Notes: generated by a model from the sequence alone, not told the origin. 64,000 nucleotides of DNA from Shimia sp040225985 (GCF_040225985.1 NZ_JBBPEU010000001.1:310001-374000); one strand, 5' to 3'. Positions 1 to 9,101 are shown, counted from the first letter of the stretch. Translations and numbers: made by a program.

Positions 1-260
1 TGGCCGAGTTTGGGCTGCGCTTCTGCTTTGTGTTCCTCACCATTGCGTCGCTGTCGTTCCTTGGTGTGGGGATCCAGCCGCCCCTGGCAGATTGGGGCAC
101 GATGGTGCGGGATTTGGCACAGTTCATTAATTTTGCCGCTTTTGCCCCGCAGGTTGCCAGTGCGCCGTTGCTGGCTGCGGGGGCCATCGCCCTGCTGACA
201 GTTGCCGTCAATTTTGTGGTCGACTGGATGCTTCACAAGTCCTCTGGACTGAAAGAATGA
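1..260 (+). CDS. ABC transporter permease, peptide/opine type (C-terminal end only)
   Basis: The reading frame is open from the left edge (first full codon at 3) and stops with TGA at 258-260, so only about 85 C-terminal residues are present. They include the stretch SLSFLGVGIQPPLADWG, typical of the DppC/OppC family of inner-membrane permeases (the segment after the EAA coupling loop), and a last membrane helix (AAGAIALLTVAVNFVVDWML). The gene lies 12 bases ahead of a double ATPase gene and a family 5 binding-protein gene, so it is the second permease of a peptide-type importer. The substrate cannot be told from this fragment. Confidence 0.85.
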   Translation, partial: AEFGLRFCFVFLTIASLSFLGVGIQPPLADWGTMVRDLAQFINFAAFAPQVASAPLLAAGAIALLTVAVNFVVDWMLHKSSGLKE

Positions 261-272
261 GGAGACAGCGCA

Positions 273-1919
273 ATGACTGAACAATTGCTGAAAGTGCGCG
301 GTCTCAAGATCGAAGGGCGCAGCGACGAAACTTGGAACCAGATCGTGAATGGCGTCGATATCGATCTTAAAAAGGGCGAAGTTCTTGGTCTGATCGGCGA
401 ATCCGGTGCGGGTAAATCGACCGTTGGCCTTGCCTCAATGGGCTTTACGCGCGACGGGTGCCGTATTTCCGCAGGATCGGTTGAGTTCGACGGGATTGAT
501 CTGGTCAATGCATCCGCTGCGGTGAAGCGCAGTCTTCTTGGCAAACGTATCGCTTATGTCGCGCAATCCGCCGCCGCCTCGTTCAACCCGGCGCACAAGC
601 TGATTGATCAGCACACCGAGGCGCCCACCCAGCACCACGTGATGTCCAAAGCGGAAAGCGAAGCGGACGGGATCGAGCTTTATCGCAAGCTGCGTTTGCC
701 CAATCCGGAAGAAATTGGGTTCCGCTATCCACATCAGGTGTCAGGGGGTCAGCTTCAACGCGCTATGACAGCTATGGCCATGTCGACGCGTCCGGACCTG
801 ATTATCTTTGATGAGCCCACCACAGCCCTTGATGTGACAACACAGATTGAGGTTCTGGCGTCGATCCGCGAGATTGTGGAAGAGTTTGACACGGCAGCGA
901 TTTATATCACCCACGACCTTGCCGTGGTGGCGCAGATGGCCGACAAGATCAAAGTTCTGCTGAAAGGTGACGAGGTTGAAGAGGCCGACACGCGCACAAT
1001 GCTGTCGGACCCCAAAGAGGACTATACCAAGTCGCTCTGGGCCGTACGCAGTTTCCAGAGACCGCAGAAACCTTATATCAGTGGCGGCCAAACACCTGTG
1101 GTTTCTGTTAAGAACGTTACGGCTGCCTATGGCAAGGTCCCCGTTCTGCATGATGTGAGCTTCGACATTCACGAGGCGCGCACGGTTGCGGTTGTCGGAG
1201 AATCCGGCTCGGGTAAATCCACGACGGCGCGCTGCATCACGGGCTTGTTGCCGCCAAAGCAGGGTCATATCGAATTTGATGGCGAGATGTTGCCGCTTGA
1301 TTACCGCAAGCGCAACAAGATGCAATTGCGACAGGCGCAGATGATCTATCAGATGGCCGATACAGCACTGAATCCGCGCAAAACCATCGGCGAGTTGATC
1401 GGCAGGCCTGTCCAATTCTACATGGGATTAACGGGCAAGGAAAAACGCCGGCGTGTCGACCAGTTATTGGAAGAAATCGAACTAGACCCTTCGGTTTACT
1501 ACAGCCGTTTGCCTTCTGAATTGTCCGGTGGTCAAAAACAAAGGATCGGCATTGCGCGCGCTTTGGCGGCCGAACCCAAGTTCATCATCTGCGACGAAGT
1601 CACATCCGCCCTTGATCAACTGGTTGCCGAAGGCATCCTGAAACTGCTTGCCAGGCTTCAGGACGAGCTGAACCTTTCCTACATGTTCATCACGCATGAC
1701 CTTGCAACGGTGAAATCCATCGCGGACGAGGTCGTTGTGATGAAGGACGGGCGTGTGGTCGAACAAGGTGCAAAGGACGAAATGTTCAAACCGCCGCACC
1801 ACCCCTACACAGACCTTCTGCTTAGTTCAGTGCCTGAAATGGATCCGGACTGGCTCACAAATCTTCTTAATGAACGCGGAGTTGATAACATCGGCGACGC
1901 GGCTGTTGATAAGATGTAA
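273..1919 (+). CDS. Peptide-type ABC transporter, fused double ATP-binding protein
   Basis: This 548-residue protein holds two complete ABC ATPase domains in one chain, as in GsiA/YejF-type proteins, instead of separate DppD and DppF subunits. Domain 1 has Walker A GESGAGKST (42-50), signature SGGQLQR (157-163) and Walker B DLIIFDE (175-181). Domain 2 has Walker A GESGSGKST (309-317), signature SGGQKQR (418-424) and Walker B FIICDE (437-442). Each domain ends with an oligopeptide-type C-terminal region (for example HHPYTDLLLSSVPEMD). It would energise import through the two permeases of the operon. The start at 273 follows AGGAGACAG-like sequence after the permease stop. The substrate is not identifiable; peptides are the default guess. 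Confidence 0.93.
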   Translation: MTEQLLKVRGLKIEGRSDETWNQIVNGVDIDLKKGEVLGLIGESGAGKSTVGLASMGFTRDGCRISAGSVEFDGIDLVNASAAVKRSLLGKRIAYVAQSAAASFNPAHKLIDQHTEAPTQHHVMSKAESEADGIELYRKLRLPNPEEIGFRYPHQVSGGQLQRAMTAMAMSTRPDLIIFDEPTTALDVTTQIEVLASIREIVEEFDTAAIYITHDLAVVAQMADKIKVLLKGDEVEEADTRTMLSDPKEDYTKSLWAVRSFQRPQKPYISGGQTPVVSVKNVTAAYGKVPVLHDVSFDIHEARTVAVVGESGSGKSTTARCITGLLPPKQGHIEFDGEMLPLDYRKRNKMQLRQAQMIYQMADTALNPRKTIGELIGRPVQFYMGLTGKEKRRRVDQLLEEIELDPSVYYSRLPSELSGGQKQRIGIARALAAEPKFIICDEVTSALDQLVAEGILKLLARLQDELNLSYMFITHDLATVKSIADEVVVMKDGRVVEQGAKDEMFKPPHHPYTDLLLSSVPEMDPDWLTNLLNERGVDNIGDAAVDKM

Positions 1920-1926
1920 ATCGAAT

Positions 1927-1969
1927 CGCCCTTTCTTTCGGGCGTCACAACCATTCGGGAAAACCCGAA
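1927..1969 (+). other. Two small hairpins between ATPase and binding-protein genes
   Basis: CGCCC (1927-1931) can pair with GGGCG (1940-1944), and TTCGGG (1954-1959) with CCCGAA (1964-1969) around an AAAA loop. There is no T-run, so these are not classical terminators. Hairpins just 5' of a binding-protein gene often stabilise its mRNA or raise its level relative to the membrane subunits; that role here is inference. Confidence 0.4.
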
Positions 1970-1991
1970 GTTAAAACATGGGAGATGACAA

Positions 1992-3536
1992 ATGACGAGA
2001 ATTAGCAGACGCGGCTTGCTTAAGACAGGTGCTGCCGCCGGTGTGCTGGCCATGACTGGCCTGCCGGCCGTAGCCATGCCGAAACGTGGTGGCAAACTGC
2101 GTGCGGGCCTGTCCGGCGCCAACACCTCGGATAGCTGGGATGGCCGTACCCACTCTGACCTGTTCATGATCGCCTCGGCACAGGGTTCGGTTTTTGACAG
2201 CCTGACGATGGTGGCAGCAGACGGATCGCTTCAAGGCGAGCTTGCCGAGAGCTGGGAAGCTACCCCGGACGCCAAAGTATGGACCTTCAACTTGCGCCAG
2301 GGCGTGACTTTCCACAATGGCAAGTCGTTCGGCGCTGACGACGTAATTGAGTCCTTGCAGTTGCACGTCGCTGAAGGGGCCAAATCGGCGGCGAAACCGA
2401 TCGTGTCCGCCATCACCGAAATGAAGAAGATGGGCGACCATCAGGTTCAGTTCACCCTGGCTAACGGCAACGCGGACTTCCCCTATCTGATGTCGGACTA
2501 TCACATCCTGATGTATCCGGCAGGTCAGATCGAAGAAGCGATTGCCAACGGCATTGGCACGGGCCTGTACCAAGTAACTTCGTTCGAGCCAGGCGTGCGT
2601 ATGACCGCCAAGCGTTACGAAGGCCACTATAAAGGCGACGGTGCGGGTTTCTTTGACGAGATCGAATATATCGCGATCAACGACAATACCGCGCGCATGA
2701 ATGCGTTGATGACTGGTCAGGTGGATGCGATCAACCGGATCGACTTTAAAACCGAAGCGTTGCTCAAGGCGAACCCGAATATTGCTATTCAGGAGGTGAC
2801 GGGCAACCAGCACTATACCTTCCCGATGCTGTCCAAGACCGCGCCGTTCGATGACCTCAACGTGCGCCGTGCGCTGAAATACGGTGTGAATCGTCAGGAA
2901 ATGGTCGACAAGATCCTGCTGGGCCACGGCCAAGTGGGCAACGATACACCGATCGGACCAGCCAACCAGTACTATGCCGGCGACATGGAGCAACTCGAGT
3001 ACGATCCGGACAAGGCGGCTTTCTACATGAAGGAGGCCGGCCTGACCGAGTTGAATATCGATCTGTCTGCCTCCAACGCTGCGTTCGAAGGCGCGGTGGA
3101 TGCGGCACAACTCTATCAGGCCTCGGCCAAGGGTGCAGGCATCAATATCAACGTGGTACAGGAACCGGCGGATGGCTACTGGTCAAACGTCTGGCTGAAA
3201 AAGCCTTGGTGCGCATGTTACTGGTCCGGCCGCGCGACCGAGGACTGGATGTTCTCAACCGCATACGAAGCCGGTGTGCCGTGGAACGATTCCCAGTGGG
3301 ATCATCCGCGGTTCCAGGAACTGCTTTTGTCGGCGCGCGCCGAACTGGATTCGAACAAGCGTCGCGACCAGTATCGCGAGATGCAGGAAATCCTGCGAAC
3401 AGATGGTGCCGTCATCGTGCCGATGTTCGCCAACTATGTTCAGGCGATCTCGACCAAGCTGGGTGTGCCGGAAACTGTTGGCAACCTCTGGCAGATGGAC
3501 AACGCTCGCATGGCCGAGCGTTGGTGGTTCAGCTAA
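1992..3536 (+). CDS. ABC transporter substrate-binding protein, family 5 (peptide/nickel/opine type)
   Basis: This 514-residue exported protein begins with a Tat-type signal: SRRGLL at residues 5-10, a hydrophobic AAAGVLAMTGL core and a likely cut after AVA (26-28). The mature part has the SBP_bac_5 layout, with a LAESWEATPDAKVWTFNLR segment (shortened here to its core) and the FHNGKSFGADDV motif near residue 105. The C-terminal lobe contains LIYQ-like QLYQASAKGAGININV. It would deliver substrate to the upstream permease and ATPase. The gene is last in its operon, 72 bases after the ATPase gene, and is followed by a terminator. A Tat signal on this family is common in Rhodobacterales. The substrate is unknown. 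Confidence 0.93.
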   Translation: MTRISRRGLLKTGAAAGVLAMTGLPAVAMPKRGGKLRAGLSGANTSDSWDGRTHSDLFMIASAQGSVFDSLTMVAADGSLQGELAESWEATPDAKVWTFNLRQGVTFHNGKSFGADDVIESLQLHVAEGAKSAAKPIVSAITEMKKMGDHQVQFTLANGNADFPYLMSDYHILMYPAGQIEEAIANGIGTGLYQVTSFEPGVRMTAKRYEGHYKGDGAGFFDEIEYIAINDNTARMNALMTGQVDAINRIDFKTEALLKANPNIAIQEVTGNQHYTFPMLSKTAPFDDLNVRRALKYGVNRQEMVDKILLGHGQVGNDTPIGPANQYYAGDMEQLEYDPDKAAFYMKEAGLTELNIDLSASNAAFEGAVDAAQLYQASAKGAGININVVQEPADGYWSNVWLKKPWCACYWSGRATEDWMFSTAYEAGVPWNDSQWDHPRFQELLLSARAELDSNKRRDQYREMQEILRTDGAVIVPMFANYVQAISTKLGVPETVGNLWQMDNARMAERWWFS

Positions 3537-3561
3537 ATCCAGGCTTGAAGTTCAAAGGAAA

Positions 3562-3586
3562 CGCCCCGCAATCGCGGGGCGTTTTC
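3562..3586 (+). terminator. Rho-independent terminator after the peptide ABC operon
   Basis: CGCCCCGC (3562-3569) pairs perfectly with GCGGGGCG (3574-3581) around an AATC loop and is followed by TTTT (3582-3585). It closes the ABC transporter operon, 25 bases after the binding-protein stop. Confidence 0.85.
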
Positions 3587-3595
3587 AGATAGACC

Positions 3596-3624
3596 TTGCA
3601 GACTCGGAGTTTCCTGCGTATATC
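3596..3624 (+). promoter_or_regulatory. Candidate sigma-70 promoter of the rimP-nusA-infB operon
   Basis: TTGCAG (3596-3601), a 17-base spacer and TATATC (3619-3624) fit a housekeeping promoter. It lies directly after the upstream terminator. Transcription would begin near 3631 and read through the two leader hairpins before rimP. Confidence 0.5.
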
Positions 3625-3626
3625 AC

Positions 3627-3650
3627 CCCTCAACAGCGGTGCGCTGAGGG
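3627..3650 (+). other. Leader hairpin 1 of the rimP operon
   Basis: CCCTCA (3627-3632) can pair with TGAGGG (3645-3650). A competing pairing CAGCG (3634-3638) with CGCTG (3642-3646) is also possible. It sits at the predicted 5' end of the rimP transcript, upstream of a terminator-like hairpin. Confidence 0.35.
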
Positions 3651-3681
3651 TAACGCCCACAACGCTCCATCGGAAATTTCG

Positions 3682-3704
3682 ACGGGCCGCTGGCCCGTTT
3701 TTTT
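3682..3704 (+). terminator. Terminator-like hairpin in the leader of rimP (possible attenuator)
   Basis: ACGGGCC (3682-3688) pairs with GGCCCGT (3692-3698) around GCT and runs into seven T residues (3698-3704). It lies only 18 bases before the rimP ATG and downstream of the candidate promoter at 3596-3624. It therefore either backs up the first terminator or attenuates the operon. Confidence 0.7.
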
Positions 3705-3722
3705 GTGTCTGGAACACGACTT

Positions 3723-4304
3723 ATGAGTGACCTGATTGCCAAGACCGCGATTGATCGCAAATTGGCCGAGATTATTATTCCTGTCATTGAGGACATGGGA
3801 TTCGAGCTTGTGCGCCTGCGCCTGCAAGGCGGTAATACGCACACGCTTCAAATCATGGCGGAACGCCCCGAGGGCGGGATCGAAGTTGACGAATGTGCTG
3901 AGATTTCGAACGCCATCAGCGCCGTACTTGATGTCGAGGATCCACTTGTGGATTCTTACGTCCTCGAGGTTGGTAGCCCGGGGATCGACCGGCCTTTGAC
4001 TCGCCTCAATGACTTTGAGACTTTCGAAGGCTATGATGCCAAGATCGAGACGTCCGAACTGATTGATGGCCGCAAACGCTTCAAAGGCGTTCTGGCTGGC
4101 ATCGAAGGTGAAGAAGTACTGATCAACATCGAGGACAAGGGCGAACCCGTTACCGTGGGTCTCCAGTTCGATTGGTTGGCAGATGCCAAGTTGGTGATGA
4201 CCGACGAACTGATCAAGGAAATGCTGCGTCAGCGCAAAGCGGCGGGCACCATCAACGAAGACGATTTTGACGAGATCGAGACCGAAGGGTCCGAAGAGGA
4301 GTAA
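3723..4304 (+). CDS. rimP: Ribosome maturation factor RimP
   Basis: This 193-residue cytoplasmic protein would help mature the 30S subunit. The sequence has the family's layout: an N-terminal alpha/beta domain with EDMGFELVRLRLQGG, then DECAEISNAISAVLDVEDP and the signature YVLEVGSPGIDRPL, then an SH3-like domain ending in an acidic tail typical of alphaproteobacteria. The ATG at 3723 was chosen because it has GGAA eight bases upstream and gives the usual N-terminus; an in-frame codon at 3705 falls inside the leader T-run. nusA starts four bases after its stop, as is usual for the rimP-nusA-infB operon. Confidence 0.95.
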   Translation: MSDLIAKTAIDRKLAEIIIPVIEDMGFELVRLRLQGGNTHTLQIMAERPEGGIEVDECAEISNAISAVLDVEDPLVDSYVLEVGSPGIDRPLTRLNDFETFEGYDAKIETSELIDGRKRFKGVLAGIEGEEVLINIEDKGEPVTVGLQFDWLADAKLVMTDELIKEMLRQRKAAGTINEDDFDEIETEGSEEE

Positions 4305-4307
4305 ACC

Positions 4308-5924
4308 ATGGCAATTACCTCTGCAAACCAGCTCGAGCTGTTGCAAACCGCCGAGGCCGTCGCGCGCGAGAAAATGATCGACCCGTCCCTCGTGGTTGAG
4401 GCGATGGAAGAGTCTTTGGCCCGCGCGGCCAAATCGCGTTATGGCGCCGAAATGGACATCCGCGTCAGCATCGACCGCAAGACCGGTAAGGCGACCTTTA
4501 CCCGTGTTCGAACCGTCGTGGAAGATGAAGAGCTTGAAAATTATCAGGCCGAATTCACGGTTGAGCAAGCCAAGCAGTACATGGAAGATCCTGCCGTCGG
4601 TGATACCTTTGTGGAGGAAATCCCACCGGTCGAAATGGGCCGAATCGCGGCACAATCGGCGAAGCAGGTAATCCTGCAGAAGGTGCGCGAAGCCGAGCGT
4701 GATCGTCAGTTCGAAGAATTCAAGGACCGCGCCGGTACTATCATCAATGGCACTGTGAAGCGCGAAGAATACGGCAATGTGATCGTGGACGTCGGTCAGG
4801 GCGAAGCTGTCCTGCGCCGTAACGAAAAAATCGGCCGCGAAGCCTATCGCCCGAACGACCGTATCCGTGCCTATATCAAGGATGTGCGCCGCGAAACCCG
4901 TGGTCCGCAGATCTTCCTGTCGCGGACCGCGCCGGAATTCATGGCCGAACTCTTCAAAATGGAAGTGCCGGAGATTTATGACGGTATCATCGAAATCAAG
5001 GCTGTGGCCCGTGACCCCGGTTCGCGCGCTAAGATTGCCGTGATTTCCTATGACGGGTCGATTGATCCTGTAGGTGCCTGCGTTGGTATGCGTGGCAGCC
5101 GCGTTCAGGCGGTTGTAAACGAACTGCAGGGCGAAAAGATTGACATCATCCCGTGGAACGAAGATCAGCCGACCTTCCTTGTGAACGCGCTGCAGCCCGC
5201 AGAAGTCACCAAGGTTGTTCTTGATGAAGAAGCGGGCAAGATCGAAGTTGTCGTGCCTGATGAACAGCTTTCCTTGGCGATCGGTCGCCGCGGCCAGAAC
5301 GTACGTCTGGCCTCGCAGCTTACCAACCTCGACATCGACATCATGACCGAGGCCGAGGAATCCGAGCGCCGTCAGAAAGAATTCGAAGTGCGCACCAAAC
5401 TGTTCATGGAAACGCTGGATCTGGACGAGTTCTTTGCCCAGCTTCTGGTTTCCGAAGGCTTTACGAACCTTGAAGAGGTTGCCTATGTCGAACTGGACGA
5501 GCTTCTTGTGATTGACGGCGTCGATGAGGGCACCGCGGAAGAGTTGCAGGCGCGTGCCCGCGACTATCTGGAAGCCCAAGCTAAGGCAGCGCTTGATGCG
5601 GCCCGCGAAATGGGCGTTCAGGACAGCCTGGTTGAATTCGAGGGTCTCACACCGCAGATGATTGAGGCGCTGGCCAAAGATGGCGTGCTGAGCCTCGAAG
5701 ACTTTGCAACCTGTGCTGACTGGGAGCTGGCCGGTGGGTGGACGACGGTCGATGGTGAACGCGTCAAGGATGACGGCATTCTCGAGCCCTTTGGCATGAC
5801 GCTCGAAGAAGCTCAGGACATGGTCATGACTGCACGTATCGTTCTGGGCTGGGTTGATCCGGCCGAGCTTGAAGATGCCGAAGAGACCGACGGCGAAGAG
5901 ATCGAAGAGGAGGCCGAGGCCTGA
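4308..5924 (+). CDS. nusA: Transcription termination/antitermination protein NusA
   Basis: This 538-residue RNA-polymerase-binding factor controls pausing, termination and antitermination. An N-terminal polymerase-binding domain (about 1-125) is followed by an S1 domain (about 135-205, GTIINGTVKREEYGNVIVDV). Two KH domains follow, with GACVGMRGSRVQAVVNEL and LAIGRRGQNVRLASQLT. Two helix-hairpin-helix acidic repeats and a very acidic tail (EEIEEEAEA) complete it. The start is three bases after the rimP stop, with GAAGAGGAG as ribosome-binding site inside the end of rimP. In enteric bacteria NusA controls its own operon; the leader hairpin upstream would allow this here, which is inference. Confidence 0.97.
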   Translation: MAITSANQLELLQTAEAVAREKMIDPSLVVEAMEESLARAAKSRYGAEMDIRVSIDRKTGKATFTRVRTVVEDEELENYQAEFTVEQAKQYMEDPAVGDTFVEEIPPVEMGRIAAQSAKQVILQKVREAERDRQFEEFKDRAGTIINGTVKREEYGNVIVDVGQGEAVLRRNEKIGREAYRPNDRIRAYIKDVRRETRGPQIFLSRTAPEFMAELFKMEVPEIYDGIIEIKAVARDPGSRAKIAVISYDGSIDPVGACVGMRGSRVQAVVNELQGEKIDIIPWNEDQPTFLVNALQPAEVTKVVLDEEAGKIEVVVPDEQLSLAIGRRGQNVRLASQLTNLDIDIMTEAEESERRQKEFEVRTKLFMETLDLDEFFAQLLVSEGFTNLEEVAYVELDELLVIDGVDEGTAEELQARARDYLEAQAKAALDAAREMGVQDSLVEFEGLTPQMIEALAKDGVLSLEDFATCADWELAGGWTTVDGERVKDDGILEPFGMTLEEAQDMVMTARIVLGWVDPAELEDAEETDGEEIEEEAEA

Positions 5925-5947
5925 TCGCAGGCCTCGGAGGCTTGCAC

Positions 5948-6580
5948 ATGGGACGTGGTGGACACTCCAAGGATCGCGCAGACGGTCCCGAGCGCAAATG
6001 CATTGCCACGGGTGAGGTGCAGCCGAAATTCGGCCTGATCCGCTTTGTGGTCGGGCCGGATAATCAAATTGTTCCGGATATCCTGGGCAAATTGCCCGGT
6101 CGTGGTATCTGGGTTTCAGCAGATCGCAGCGCTTTGGAAACAGCCTGCAAAAAGGGGCTTTTCGCGCGGTCTGCAAAACAACCGGTCAAGGTGCCGGACA
6201 CTCTGGTCAACGAAGTCGAAAGCCAGATTGCCCGTCGCGTGGTCGACCTAATTAGCCTGGCGCGCAAGTCGGGCGAGGCCGTGGCCGGCTATGAGAAAGT
6301 CAAGGACTGGCTCGTCAAAGACTATGCCGAGGTGTTGATTCAGGCATCAGACGGATCGGGACGAGGAAAATCAAAGCTAAGCACGCCATATGGCGGCAGT
6401 TACATCGGCTGGTTGACGGCTGATGAATTGGGTTTGGCTTTTGGGAAACAAACTGTGATACATGGTGCGCTTGCGTCTGGCGGACTCACGCATCGTGTAG
6501 TAGAGGAAGCCCAAAGGTTAAAAGGCGTACGCGAAATTGGGGCGGCAGGGGCCGTCCAGAAGGGTAAGACAGCTAAATGA
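5948..6580 (+). CDS. YlxR (DUF448) and L7Ae-like fusion RNA-binding protein
   Basis: This 210-residue protein has two small RNA-binding folds. A YlxR domain has ERKCIATGE near the N-terminus and GRGIWVSADRSALETA. An L7Ae/YlxQ-like domain follows, with RVVDLISLARKSGEAVAGY and a conserved GGLTHRVVEEAQRL stretch. In Firmicutes these are separate genes (ylxR, ylxQ) at the same place between nusA and infB. YlxR has been linked there to RNase P, but the function in alphaproteobacteria is not settled. The ATG at 5948 was chosen because GGAGG (5936-5940) lies seven bases before it; a TTG at 5942 is too close. The stop overlaps the infB start by four bases (ATGA). Confidence 0.9.
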   Translation: MGRGGHSKDRADGPERKCIATGEVQPKFGLIRFVVGPDNQIVPDILGKLPGRGIWVSADRSALETACKKGLFARSAKQPVKVPDTLVNEVESQIARRVVDLISLARKSGEAVAGYEKVKDWLVKDYAEVLIQASDGSGRGKSKLSTPYGGSYIGWLTADELGLAFGKQTVIHGALASGGLTHRVVEEAQRLKGVREIGAAGAVQKGKTAK

Positions 6581-9075
6581 GCGATAACGACGGTAAAAAG
6601 ACTCTGGGCCTGCGTGGATCGGGATCACGCCCTGGCAATGTGAAGCAAAGCTTTAGCCATGGCCGTACCAAGAATGTCGTGGTGGAAACCAAACGCAAGC
6701 GCGTAGTGGTACCAAAGCCTGGCGCGTCCAAGCCCGGAACCGCTACGGCGAAAGCGGGGGGTGATCCCTCGCGTCGTCCTGCCGGCATCTCCGACGCGGA
6801 AATGGAGCGTCGCCTGAAGGCGTTGCAGGCCGCGAAGGCCCGCGAAGCCGAAGAGGCCGCCAAGCGGGAAGCTGAAGAAAAGGCGCGCGAAGAAGAGCGC
6901 GTGCGTCGCCGCGCCGAGGCCGAAGCCAAAGAACGTGAGCAGCGTGAAGCCGAAGAGCGTGCGCGCCAGAAGGCTGAAGAAGAAGAGCGCAAGAAGCGTG
7001 AAACCGAAGAGGCCGCCAAGCGCGCCGCTGCAGAAGCGGCGGCGGCAGCAGCGCAGCCGAAGCAAGAGACACCTGCACGGGCTCCGGCCTCGAAGCCGGC
7101 ACCGGCAGCCACACCTCGCAAACAAGATCGCGAGCGGGACCAGCGACAGAACCGCGGCAAAGGCCGCGACGATGGTCGTCGCTCTGGCAAGCTGACCCTG
7201 AGCCAAGCTACCGGTGGTGGTGGTGGCCGTCAAAAATCGCTTGCCGCGATGAAGCGGAAACAAGAACGCGCGCGCCAGAAAGCGATGGGCGGATCGGTTG
7301 AACGTGAAAAGGTTATCCGCGAAGTGCAACTTCCAGAAGCGATTGTCGTTTCCGAATTGGCCAACCGTATGGCCGAGCGTGTCGCGGATGTTGTGAAAGA
7401 GCTCATGAAAATGGGCATGATGGTCACGCAGAACCAGACAATCGACGCGGATACAGCGGAACTCATCATCGAAGAGTTCGGCCACAAAGTGGTGCGCGTT
7501 TCCGATGCAGACGTCGAAGATGTGATTGCAGATGTGGATGACGATGAGGGCGACCTGCAGCCGCGCCCGCCGGTCATCACCATTATGGGTCACGTTGACC
7601 ACGGCAAAACTTCGCTGCTGGATGCGATCCGGGATGCCAAGGTTGTCGCCGGCGAGGCCGGTGGCATCACCCAGCATATCGGTGCATATCAGGTGACGAC
7701 CGATGGCGGAACTGTGCTGAGTTTCCTCGACACCCCCGGTCACGCGGCCTTTACATCGATGCGTTCGCGCGGTGCGCAGGTTACGGACATTGTTGTTCTG
7801 GTTGTGGCGGCGGATGACTCGGTCATGCCGCAGACCGTCGAGGCGATCAACCACGCCAAAGCGGCCGAAGTGCCGATGATCGTTGCGATCAACAAGATCG
7901 ATAGACCGGCCGCAGACCCTAACAAGGTGCGCGCTGAGCTACTGCAACACGAAGTGATCGTCGAGGCGATGTCGGGCGATGTGCAGGATGTTGAAGTGTC
8001 TGCTCTGACGGGCCAAGGCCTTGACGAGCTTCTGGACGCCATCGCGCTGCAGGCTGAAATTCTTGAATTGAAAGCCAACCCTGATCGTGCCGCACAAGGT
8101 GCTGTTATCGAAGCTCAACTCGATGTTGGTCGCGGGCCGGTCGCGACGGTTCTGGTTCAGAAGGGTACGCTCAAGCAGGGTGATATCTTTGTTGTGGGTG
8201 AGCAGTACGGTAAAGTCCGCGCCCTCATCAACGACAAGGGCGAACGTGTTACCGAAGCCGGGCCTTCGGTACCGGTTGAGGTCTTGGGCCTGAACGGCAC
8301 ACCAGAAGCAGGTGACGTGCTGAACGTGACTGAAACGGAAGCGCAGGCGCGCGAGATCGCCGAATATCGTGCACAGGCCGCGAAGGACAAGCGCGCCGCT
8401 GCAGGTGCTGCGACGACTTTGGAACAGCTGATGCAGAAGGCGAAAGAAGACGAAAACGTCGCCGAACTGCCGATCTTGGTCAAAGCCGACGTGCAGGGTT
8501 CTGCCGAAGCAATCGTGCAAGCCATGGAAAAAATCGGCAACGACGAAGTGCGCGTGCGCGTGCTTCACTCGGGTGTTGGTGCAATCACCGAAACCGATGT
8601 GGGCCTGGCCGAGGCCAGTGGCGCCCCGATCATGGGCTTTAACGTCCGTGCGAATGCCTCGGCTCGGAACTCGGCCAACCAGAAAGGTGTTGAGATTCGC
8701 TATTATTCCGTCATCTACGACTTAGTGGATGATGTGAAATCTGCGGCGTCCGGTTTGCTGAGTGCGGAAATTCGCGAGAACTTCATCGGGTATGCCGAAA
8801 TCAAGGACGTCTTCAAAGTGTCCAACGTTGGCAAGGTTGCGGGTTGTCTTGTGACCGAAGGTGTTGCGCGCCGCTCTGCGGGTGTGCGCCTGTTGCGTGA
8901 TAACGTCGTAATCCACGAAGGCACACTCAAGACGCTTAAGCGTTTCAAGGATGAGGTTGCCGAGGTTCAGTCTGGTCAGGAATGCGGTATGGCATTCGAG
9001 AACTATGATGATATCCGCCAAGGTGATGTGATCGAGATCTTCGAGCGCGAAGAAATCACGCGTACTCTGGACTGA
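6577..9075 (+). CDS. infB: Translation initiation factor IF-2
   Basis: This 832-residue GTPase brings initiator tRNA to the ribosome. An N-terminal region rich in Lys, Arg, Glu and Ala (about 70-180) is a long charged helix typical of alphaproteobacterial IF-2. The GTPase core has GHVDHGKT (338-345), DTPGH (385-389) and NKID (439-442). The C-terminal domains include VKADVQGSAEAIVQAMEKI and end near FEREEITRTLD. The start overlaps the upstream stop (ATGA at 6577-6580), which suggests translational coupling. A strong terminator follows 26 bases after the stop, so infB ends the operon. Confidence 0.98.
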   Translation: MSDNDGKKTLGLRGSGSRPGNVKQSFSHGRTKNVVVETKRKRVVVPKPGASKPGTATAKAGGDPSRRPAGISDAEMERRLKALQAAKAREAEEAAKREAEEKAREEERVRRRAEAEAKEREQREAEERARQKAEEEERKKRETEEAAKRAAAEAAAAAAQPKQETPARAPASKPAPAATPRKQDRERDQRQNRGKGRDDGRRSGKLTLSQATGGGGGRQKSLAAMKRKQERARQKAMGGSVEREKVIREVQLPEAIVVSELANRMAERVADVVKELMKMGMMVTQNQTIDADTAELIIEEFGHKVVRVSDADVEDVIADVDDDEGDLQPRPPVITIMGHVDHGKTSLLDAIRDAKVVAGEAGGITQHIGAYQVTTDGGTVLSFLDTPGHAAFTSMRSRGAQVTDIVVLVVAADDSVMPQTVEAINHAKAAEVPMIVAINKIDRPAADPNKVRAELLQHEVIVEAMSGDVQDVEVSALTGQGLDELLDAIALQAEILELKANPDRAAQGAVIEAQLDVGRGPVATVLVQKGTLKQGDIFVVGEQYGKVRALINDKGERVTEAGPSVPVEVLGLNGTPEAGDVLNVTETEAQAREIAEYRAQAAKDKRAAAGAATTLEQLMQKAKEDENVAELPILVKADVQGSAEAIVQAMEKIGNDEVRVRVLHSGVGAITETDVGLAEASGAPIMGFNVRANASARNSANQKGVEIRYYSVIYDLVDDVKSAASGLLSAEIRENFIGYAEIKDVFKVSNVGKVAGCLVTEGVARRSAGVRLLRDNVVIHEGTLKTLKRFKDEVAEVQSGQECGMAFENYDDIRQGDVIEIFEREEITRTLD

Positions 9076-9101
9076 TCCTCAAGACCTATCCTAAAAAGCA
9101 T

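Noticed and set aside
3590..3700. A tRNA gene in the rimP leader, as in enteric bacteria
   Set aside because: No cloverleaf or CCA end could be formed; the structures are a hairpin and a terminator.
3630..6176. An 848-residue reverse-strand frame opposite rimP and nusA
   Set aside because: It lies opposite two clearly identified genes and has no recognisable protein features.
6800..7060. Low-complexity repeat region in infB
   Set aside because: It codes for the charged N-terminal helix common in alphaproteobacterial IF-2 and is in frame throughout.
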